Under the pieces are notes generated by a model, which made no database searches, was not told where the DNA came from, and saw nothing but the letters and a program-made list of their open reading frames with translations. A DNA stretch of 5,447 nt from Nanobdellota archaeon (lineage in GTDB: Archaea; Nanobdellota; Nanobdellia; Woesearchaeales; GW2011-AR15), in contig JAHIYL010000036.1 in NCBI GenBank assembly GCA_018815145.1, forward strand, positions 1 through 5,447, given 5' to 3'. Position 1 is the first letter of the stretch. Each line of letters opens with the position of its first letter. Positions 4,696-5,447 of this stretch are shown here, piece by piece. The position numbers and the translations under genes are program-made.

Positions 4696-5274
4696 TCATT
4701 CTATTCTTTGATCAAAGAGCAGATGATATTCTGCTTTTTTTGCAGATAAATTTCTGAATTCCTCAGATGACATTATCTTGAGCTTAATTTCTGATTTTGC
4801 ATCAGTCAGCTTTTTTAGTTTTTCAGGGTTTTTGGCTGAAATTATGACCTCAAGCTCCTTTTTCGTGGTAGTTGCAGCGACTTTTTCGATCTCTTTCAGA
4901 TATGGTTTTATCTGCCAATAGAGCATATTCACGGCTTCGTGATGTTCTTCATTATTCAGGAACCATCCTCTTAGGACAAATGAATGATAGGGTGAGAGAG
5001 GAAGCTGTTTTTTTTCAGCATAATTGTTTGATGCAAGAATCAGATATGATAGATTTGAGCTGAGGGAATATACGATCCTTGGTTTTCCCTTTTCAACATT
5101 CCTTGTCTTTTCGCTCTTTACGAGTCCGCCAAGTTCAAGCAACCTCAACTGTTGGGAGATATTTGCAGGAGTAGTATCAAGAAGTTGGGCAATCTCGATG
5201 GGTGAAAGCTCTGCTTCTGAGAGCAGTTTCAGTATATTCCATCTTGTGCCGCTGAACAATGATTCAAGTTCCAT
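4696..5274 (-). CDS. ArsR-like winged-helix transcription regulator with an extra C-terminal domain
   Basis: The 192-residue protein opens with a winged helix (about residues 5-72): L6-F-S-G-T-R-W-N-I-L-K-L-L, a helix at S24-P-I-E-I-A-Q-L-L, a recognition helix at about T35-E47 (T-P-A-N-I-S-Q-Q-L-R-L-L-E), G49-G-L-V, and a basic wing ending R-I-V-Y-S-L. This is the ArsR/HTH_5 pattern. It has no cysteines at all, so the classic cysteine-based metal sensing of ArsR proteins is absent. Residues 75-192 are an added part: a helical stretch with W104, an E-E-H-H pair and W120 (about 95-135), then E141-L-E-V-I-I and I166-K-L-K-I-M-S-S-E-E-F. This C-terminal part faintly resembles degenerate nucleotidyltransferase-like domains seen next to some archaeal HTH domains, but no catalytic motif supports that. 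Ordinary ArsR proteins are about 100 residues, so this is long. It is first in the minus-strand unit and likely regulates it. Confidence 0.75.
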   Translation of the reverse strand: MELESLFSGTRWNILKLLSEAELSPIEIAQLLDTTPANISQQLRLLELGGLVKSEKTRNVEKGKPRIVYSLSSNLSYLILASNNYAEKKQLPLSPYHSFVLRGWFLNNEEHHEAVNMLYWQIKPYLKEIEKVAATTTKKELEVIISAKNPEKLKKLTDAKSEIKLKIMSSEEFRNLSAKKAEYHLLFDQRIE

Positions 5275-5329
5275 TGTGTATTTCTGACCCCTTTTTCCCT
5301 AGATTTGTAAGTGATTTTTCGCTTTCAGT

Positions 5330-5343
5330 ATACAAAAGTGTAT
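5330..5343 (-). promoter_or_regulatory. Inverted repeat near the predicted transcript start, possible operator
   Basis: ATACA and TGTAT form a perfect inverted repeat around a 4-base spacer, and a GTATAC palindrome (5328-5333) overlaps its left arm. It lies downstream of both candidate TATA boxes, across or next to the predicted transcript starts, where a dimeric winged-helix repressor would block transcription. Autoregulation by the ArsR-like protein is an inference. Confidence 0.35.
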
Positions 5344-5350
5344 GTTAAGA

Positions 5351-5358
5351 TTATAAAT
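5351..5358 (-). promoter_or_regulatory. Second candidate TATA box for the regulator gene
   Basis: On the minus strand ATTTATAA would start transcription near 5329, within the inverted repeat at 5330-5343. Like the box at 5369-5376 it is preceded by ACA, so ACATTTA occurs in both. Which is used cannot be told from sequence. Confidence 0.35.
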
Positions 5359-5368
5359 GTACGACTAG

Positions 5369-5376
5369 TATTTAAA
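5369..5376 (-). promoter_or_regulatory. TATA box of the regulator gene
   Basis: On the minus strand TTTAAATA is preceded by CGAAACA (5377-5383), a good purine-rich BRE. It predicts a transcript start near 5346 and a leader of about 70 bases. The only Shine-Dalgarno candidate in that leader is a G4 run at 5288-5291, 13 bases before the ATG, which is weak. Confidence 0.5.
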
Positions 5377-5404
5377 TGTTTCGTTTTTGTAATTATACAA
5401 AATG

Positions 5405-5444
5405 TTTAATTATATATTAGAAATTATCAATGATTATCGATAAT
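5405..5444 (+). promoter_or_regulatory. Possible divergent promoter with a 12-bp palindrome
   Basis: On the plus strand TTTAATTATATA (5405-5416) could be a TATA box for a gene starting just beyond the right edge. About 17 bases later ATTATCGATAAT (5433-5444) is a perfect 12-base palindrome, with an extra ATTATC half-site at 5423-5428. The predicted transcript start (about 5440) falls in the palindrome, as expected of an operator. The partner gene lies outside the window. Confidence 0.3.
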
Positions 5445-5447
5445 AAA

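Noticed and set aside
5377..5421. 14-codon frame in the region upstream of the regulator
   Set aside because: It is too short, has no ribosome binding site, and overlaps likely promoter elements.
1..5447. CRISPR array, tRNA or rRNA gene, transposon or attachment site
   Set aside because: No regularly spaced repeats, cloverleaf or rRNA-like sequence, terminal inverted repeats or transposase motifs were seen on either strand.

Overview
The window looks like an AT-rich archaeal chromosome segment, most likely from a small-genome lineage of the DPANN type. That assignment is an inference from style, not from a marker gene. The archaeal signals are TATA boxes with purine-rich BRE-like flanks about 25-35 bases upstream of starts, Shine-Dalgarno sequences close to GGAGGTGAT, a long oligo-T terminator, winged-helix regulators without metal-binding cysteines, and Sec-exported proteins rich in N-X-S/T sequons. 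TGA, TAA and TAG all serve as stops, so the code is standard. No tRNA, rRNA, CRISPR array, transposase or IS end was seen, and no gap between genes exceeds about 175 bases.

Layout. Positions 1-56 may be the tail of a gene entering from the left (weak). Positions 105-1251 hold a two-gene plus-strand operon of unrecognised membrane proteins: a polytopic protein followed 4 bases later by a two-helix protein with a soluble domain. Positions 1341-1754 encode a small winged-helix protein with its own promoter and a strong ribosome binding site. It converges, with a 4-base gap, on a minus-strand gene (1759-2982) for a Sec-exported protein with Ig-like beta domains, held by a C-terminal membrane helix and a lysine-rich tail.

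From 3043 to 5274, still on the minus strand, lies a block that reads, in transcription order: an ArsR-like winged-helix regulator (4696-5274), a previously uncalled 35-residue small protein with a near-perfect ribosome binding site (4566-4673), and two tandem paralogous secreted proteins (3842-4540 and 3043-3822). A T9-G-T9 terminator follows. The two paralogs share a cysteine pair, a G-N-I-S / T-L-D block, a T/S-G-E motif, and a Y-Y-F-Y-x-E-L C-terminus, and carry 8-9 potential N-glycosylation sites each.

Inferred picture: a cell-surface locus in which two sequon-rich, probably disulfide-bonded surface proteins are made together under a nearby regulator. A membrane-anchored Ig-like protein is encoded next door and may act at the same surface. 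None of the surface or membrane proteins can be given a specific function from sequence alone. The best candidates for something undescribed are the paralogous surface protein pair and the small protein between them and the regulator.
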